Source: Acidimicrobiia bacterium (GTDB taxonomy: Bacteria > Actinomycetota > Acidimicrobiia > UBA5794 > JAOTWH01). Taken from it: 7,494 nt of DNA. The stretch spans positions 1 to 7,494 of the forward strand of contig JAOTWH010000109.1 in assembly GCA_029863035.1 (NCBI GenBank), in the 5' to 3' direction. This document shows positions 5,246-7,494 of the stretch, one piece after another (the stretch's first letter is position 1; each line of letters opens with the position of its first letter). A program made the translations under genes and the position numbers. Under the pieces are notes generated by a model that was not told the DNA's origin, ran no database searches, and worked only from the letters and a program-made list of their open reading frames with translations.

Positions 5246-7057
5246 TTCAGCCGTGATTCCCAAGGCCGCTTCGGCGGACTCGATTTGCTGACCTCCTTCC
5301 AAGGCCCTGGCGAACAGATCGCCGAAACGTTGCAGGCGATCCCACACCGAGGCGATGGTGAAGTCGTCGGGCTGAATGTCTTCCACCTCGTCCCACAGCA
5401 GGGGAGTTGATACCGGAGCGCCCGGCCGGGGTCGACAGCTATACACCGAGGCGATGGTCTTGCCGCCGACGTTCTGGTTGTGGTCGATGAACACCTTGCC
5501 ATGGCGGCGGGGGATGTCCCATTCCATCGTCACCCCGTCCGGGTCGGCGCCGGCCAGCATGCGTCCGATGGTCTCCACGAAGAAGCGCACCCGCTTGTAG
5601 TCGTAGAGCGGGTCGATGGGTACATATACGTGGAGCCCGGTCGCACCGGAGGTCTTGGGGTATGAGGCAAGCCCAAGTCGGTCGAGCACCACCTGGAGAT
5701 GGTGAGCGGTGTCGACAACCTGGCTCCAGCTCGCTCCCTCGGCTGGGTCGAGGTCGAAGATGGCGAAGTCGGGCTTGTCCGGAGTGGTCACCCTGCTCAG
5801 CCAGGGGTGGATCTCGATGGCTCCCAGGTTGACGATCCATAGCAACGACTCGACGTCTGGGGCAGTGACGAACTCGATGTTCTCGTCTCGCACTGTGGAG
5901 TGCAGGGGGGCCCGAGGCAGCCAGTCGGGAGTGTGGGAAGGCGCCTGCTTCTCGTAGAAGAAGTCACCCTCGGCGCCGTCGGGGTAACGCGCCATGACGA
6001 TGGCACGGCCTTCGAGGTGGGGCAGGAGCAGCGGAGCCACGGCGGCGTAGTACTGCAACAGGTCGCCCTTGGTGTAGCCGTCGGCGGGGAAGAAGGTCTT
6101 GTCGATGTTGGACAGCCGAAGCGGCCGACCGGCATCGACCGGCAAGAAATGCTCGCCATCGGGCGTGACTCGGGTTGGGGTGGGGAACTCGATCGCTCCC
6201 GAACCGAGGGGGCGAGAATGTGTCGCCACGGCAGGCTTGGCTTCGTCGGCACCCTTGCGGAGGGCGGCAAAGATCAGGTCGTGGCTTTCGGCGTCGTGGG
6301 CTTCGGAGATCACAGTCATCCGTATGCCTGCCTCGGCAGCAGCGCGCCCCAGTTGATCTGCCTTGATGGTGCCCTGGCCGTATGGCACGTGTCGGATCTC
6401 GCCGCGGGGGCCGAACTCGTTGTCGGTGAACTGGGTGTGAAGCGGATCGATGGCCCAGCCGGGGAACTCCTGGCGGATGAATGTGAAGATCGAGGCGAAT
6501 GCGTCGGCGGTGGTGAGCGCGCCTTGGGCCATGGCGTGGACGTGGGCCCAATCGACGACTGGACGAACGAAGGCGAAGGCTTTTGCTATGAGAGCGATGT
6601 CGCCCAGAGTGCCAAAGGCGCGATCGGTGCCGCTGTTCTCCAGGCCCAGTCCAACCCCGAGATGCTCCACCTTGGGCGCCAGGGTCTCCAGGCCGGCGGC
6701 CACCAACTCGTGGAGTTGCTCTGGGGAGCGATCCCTCACGTGGCCGGTGTGAGCGACGATCACTCTGGAGCGGAGCGCCTTTCCCAACTTCATCGAGTGC
6801 TCGAGCGACGCCAGACACTGCTTTCTCTTGTCTTCGTCTTCGACCGTCAGCACCGCGAAGTAAGGAGCGTGAATCGAGATGGCGATGTCGCGCTCGGCTG
6901 CCAACTGCCCGAACCGCTCGCAGCGCTTGAGCTTCCATGGGAACTCAGTGACAAAGGCCAACTCGTAGGCGCTGTGGCCCCGCGCCACCAGGTCGTCGAG
7001 GAAGTTCTCGTCCGAGACATCATCGGGAGGGAGGCCCGACACCCCGAACTTGATCAC
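5237..7057 (-). CDS. fusion of endonuclease IV-like TIM barrel and LigD-type primase-polymerase domain
   Basis: A 606-aa predicted two-domain DNA repair enzyme. Residues 1-270 form an AP-endonuclease-2/Nfo-like TIM barrel beginning IKFGVSGLPP. Compared by eye with E. coli Nfo, ligands His69, His109, Glu145, Asp179, His182, His216, His231 and Glu261 correspond to His63, His103, Glu140, Asp169, His172, His207, His223 and Glu252. Asp229 has no exact match; Glu220 is close by. A linker of about 30 residues follows. Residues 305-590 are a LigD polymerase domain: DKTFFPADGYTKGDLLQYYAAVAP (319-342), the metal pair Asp435/Asp437 in IFDLDP, KTSGATGLHVYVPI (468-481), and Asp525 in GKVFIDHNQN followed by RPRPGAPVSTPLLW. 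The expected activities are incision at abasic or blocked 3' ends and nucleotide addition or gap filling. No ligase or phosphoesterase domain is attached and no Ku gene is in the window. The GTG start at 7057 is the only usable start: an in-frame stop lies at 7097-7099. Confidence 0.93.
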   Translation of the reverse strand: MIKFGVSGLPPDDVSDENFLDDLVARGHSAYELAFVTEFPWKLKRCERFGQLAAERDIAISIHAPYFAVLTVEDEDKRKQCLASLEHSMKLGKALRSRVIVAHTGHVRDRSPEQLHELVAAGLETLAPKVEHLGVGLGLENSGTDRAFGTLGDIALIAKAFAFVRPVVDWAHVHAMAQGALTTADAFASIFTFIRQEFPGWAIDPLHTQFTDNEFGPRGEIRHVPYGQGTIKADQLGRAAAEAGIRMTVISEAHDAESHDLIFAALRKGADEAKPAVATHSRPLGSGAIEFPTPTRVTPDGEHFLPVDAGRPLRLSNIDKTFFPADGYTKGDLLQYYAAVAPLLLPHLEGRAIVMARYPDGAEGDFFYEKQAPSHTPDWLPRAPLHSTVRDENIEFVTAPDVESLLWIVNLGAIEIHPWLSRVTTPDKPDFAIFDLDPAEGASWSQVVDTAHHLQVVLDRLGLASYPKTSGATGLHVYVPIDPLYDYKRVRFFVETIGRMLAGADPDGVTMEWDIPRRHGKVFIDHNQNVGGKTIASVYSCRPRPGAPVSTPLLWDEVEDIQPDDFTIASVWDRLQRFGDLFARALEGGQQIESAEAALGITAETP

Positions 7058-7069
7058 GATGCAAGAAGG

Positions 7070-7126
7070 GTCATTGAGTGGGTCGGGTGGGAATCGTCAC
7101 GGCGTGGGTCGGGTGGGAATCGAACC
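7070..7126. repeat. two partial copies of the tRNA-Lys 3' end (att-like direct repeats)
   Basis: Positions 7096-7126 repeat 7227-7257 exactly over 31 bp. The latter covers the T-arm and acceptor 3' strand of the tRNA-Lys gene plus 9 bp beyond its end. A second, shorter copy at 7078-7096 matches 7104-7122 over 19 bp, and degenerate similarity reaches back to 7070 (GTCA, then 4 changed bases, then GTGGG), giving a 26-bp tandem period. Such duplicated tRNA 3' ends are the usual footprint of tyrosine-recombinase integration or of slippage at a tRNA. No integrase is present. The copies lie directly upstream of the fusion gene's GTG, so any promoter for that gene must sit in or near them. Confidence 0.8.
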
Positions 7127-7159
7127 TACCAAAGGGCGAGCGAGCGTAGCGAGCTCACC

Positions 7160-7204
7160 AAGGAGGCGACGTCGGGCTCGAATAGAGCCCGAAAGGAGGC
7201 GACG
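7160..7204. repeat. 8-bp hairpin flanked by 12-bp direct repeats, within the 7058-7235 gap
   Basis: TCGGGCTC (7172-7179), loop GAATA, and GAGCCCGA (7185-7192) form a perfect 8-bp stem. It is bracketed by two copies of AAGGAGGCGACG (7160-7171 and 7193-7204). A second pair of direct repeats, ACCAAAGGG, occurs at 7128-7136 and 7209-7217. The hairpin lies about 44 bp past the tRNA 3' end on the minus strand and could end its transcript, but no U-tract follows. I see no coding potential in this gap. Confidence 0.6.
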
Positions 7205-7235
7205 GCCGACCAAAGGGAGGCTTGTTGTCACGGCG

Positions 7236-7309
7236 TGGGTCGGGTGGGAATCGAACCCACAACCTTCGGGTTAAAAGCCCGCTGCTCTGCCTAGTTGAGC
7301 TACCGACCC
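7236..7309 (-). tRNA. tRNA-Lys (anticodon TTT)
   Basis: A full cloverleaf can be drawn on the minus strand. Acceptor GGGTCGG pairs perfectly with CCGACCC, discriminator A at 7236. The D-arm is GCTC/GAGC with loop AACTAGGCA, the anticodon loop is CTTTTAA with anticodon TTT (7275-7273), the variable loop AGGTT, and the T-arm GTGGG/CCCAC with loop TTCGATT. Total 74 nt. The CCA end is not encoded and must be added after transcription. The anticodon stem GCGGG/CCCGA has four pairs plus a G-A mismatch at 27-43. It lies 50 bp downstream of the hydrolase stop on the same strand. Confidence 0.95.
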
Positions 7310-7316
7310 TGCCGAT

Positions 7317-7322
7317 ACGGTA
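7317..7322 (-). promoter_or_regulatory. possible -10 box for tRNA-Lys
   Basis: Minus-strand TACCGT (7322-7317) ends 7 nt before the tRNA 5' end at 7309 and fits TANNNT. TTGGAC (7341-7336) resembles a -35 but is only 13 nt away, so the pairing is poor. Co-transcription from the upstream hydrolase gene is an alternative. Confidence 0.3.
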
Positions 7323-7359
7323 GTGGCGGTGGGTCGTCCAATTCGGTCGGCGGGCAGCA

Positions 7360-7494
7360 TCACTCGGCCGGCAGCGTGCGGAGAAACTCGGCCACCCCGA
7401 GTGTCAACTCCGGCCCGGATGCCAACTCGGCGTCGTTGTGACGAGCTCCCTCGATGACCAGCCGCGCCTTGGGGGCGGCGATGGCCTCGAACAG
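7360..7494 (-). CDS. alpha/beta hydrolase, C-terminal fragment (starts beyond window)
   Basis: Only the last 44 residues and the stop are visible, beginning LFEAIAAPKARLVIEGARHNDAELASGPEL and ending in a helix VAEFLRTLPAE. The pattern of a strand (ARLVIEG), then G.RHND, then a closing helix, is the usual end of an alpha/beta hydrolase of the BEM46/FrsA-like kind. In these the His of GARHND is the triad histidine. The nucleophile and acid residues would lie in the missing part. The substrate is unknown. The stop TGA (7360-7362) is followed by a 50-bp gap and the tRNA-Lys on the same strand. The call is from this short segment only. Confidence 0.7.
   Translation of the reverse strand: MFEAIAAPKARLVIEGARHNDAELASGPELTLGVAEFLRTLPAE

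Noticed and set aside
7078..7257. CRISPR-like array reading of the repeats upstream of the fusion gene
   Set aside because: Only three unequal copies exist, spacings are irregular (26 and 131 bp), the repeat is tRNA sequence, and there are no cas genes.
5900..7294. 464-codon open frame on the plus strand, antisense to the fusion gene
   Set aside because: It mirrors the codon bias of the minus-strand gene, has low-complexity Gly/Val/Glu-rich sequence with no recognisable motif, and runs through the tRNA; the opposite frame carries two well-defined enzyme domains.
7050..7294. Plus-strand peptides containing VGRVGIEPT and VGIEPTTFGLKARC
   Set aside because: These are the familiar false translation of the antisense strand of a tRNA gene and its repeated 3' end, not a protein family.

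Overview
This is a high-GC chromosomal window from an actinobacterium-like organism. The basis is base composition, ATG/GTG/TTG starts, actinobacterial-style gene families, and three candidate TANNNT -10 boxes placed 6-8 nt before start codons, as in leaderless transcripts. An acidimicrobial-type lineage is a plausible guess, but the sequence alone cannot fix the taxon.

Layout: positions 1-2232 are on the minus strand and hold two ABC-transporter units. One is an ATPase/ABC-2 permease pair of the drug-export (DrrA/DrrB) type with an 8-bp overlap. The other is the N-terminal part of a LolD/MacB-type ATPase that runs off the left edge. A 65-bp divergent intergenic region separates this block from a plus-strand run. 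That run starts with three genes chained by 4-bp overlaps (2298-4122): a small uncharacterised, possibly tubby/LURP-like protein; a two-domain rhodanese with the 3-mercaptopyruvate sulfurtransferase motif CGSGVTA; and a two-helix membrane protein with a PH-like tail. Two further plus-strand genes follow: an SRPBCC-like protein, apparently leaderless, and a SnoaL-like NTF2-fold protein with a strong Shine-Dalgarno.

The plus-strand run ends at a hairpin that faces a convergent minus-strand gene (5237-7057). This 606-residue protein is the standout of the window. Its N-terminal half is an endonuclease IV-like TIM barrel with nearly the whole trinuclear-metal ligand set. Its C-terminal half is a LigD-type primase-polymerase domain with all catalytic aspartates. 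No ligase domain, phosphoesterase domain or Ku gene is visible, so the protein looks like a one-polypeptide end-cleaning/gap-filling enzyme for base excision repair or end joining.

Upstream of it (7058-7235) lies a repeat-rich non-coding stretch. It contains two extra partial copies of the 3' end of the neighbouring tRNA-Lys(TTT) gene (7236-7309, minus) and a hairpin flanked by direct repeats, which suggests old integration or recombination at the tRNA. The right edge holds the C-terminus of a probable alpha/beta hydrolase, also on the minus strand.
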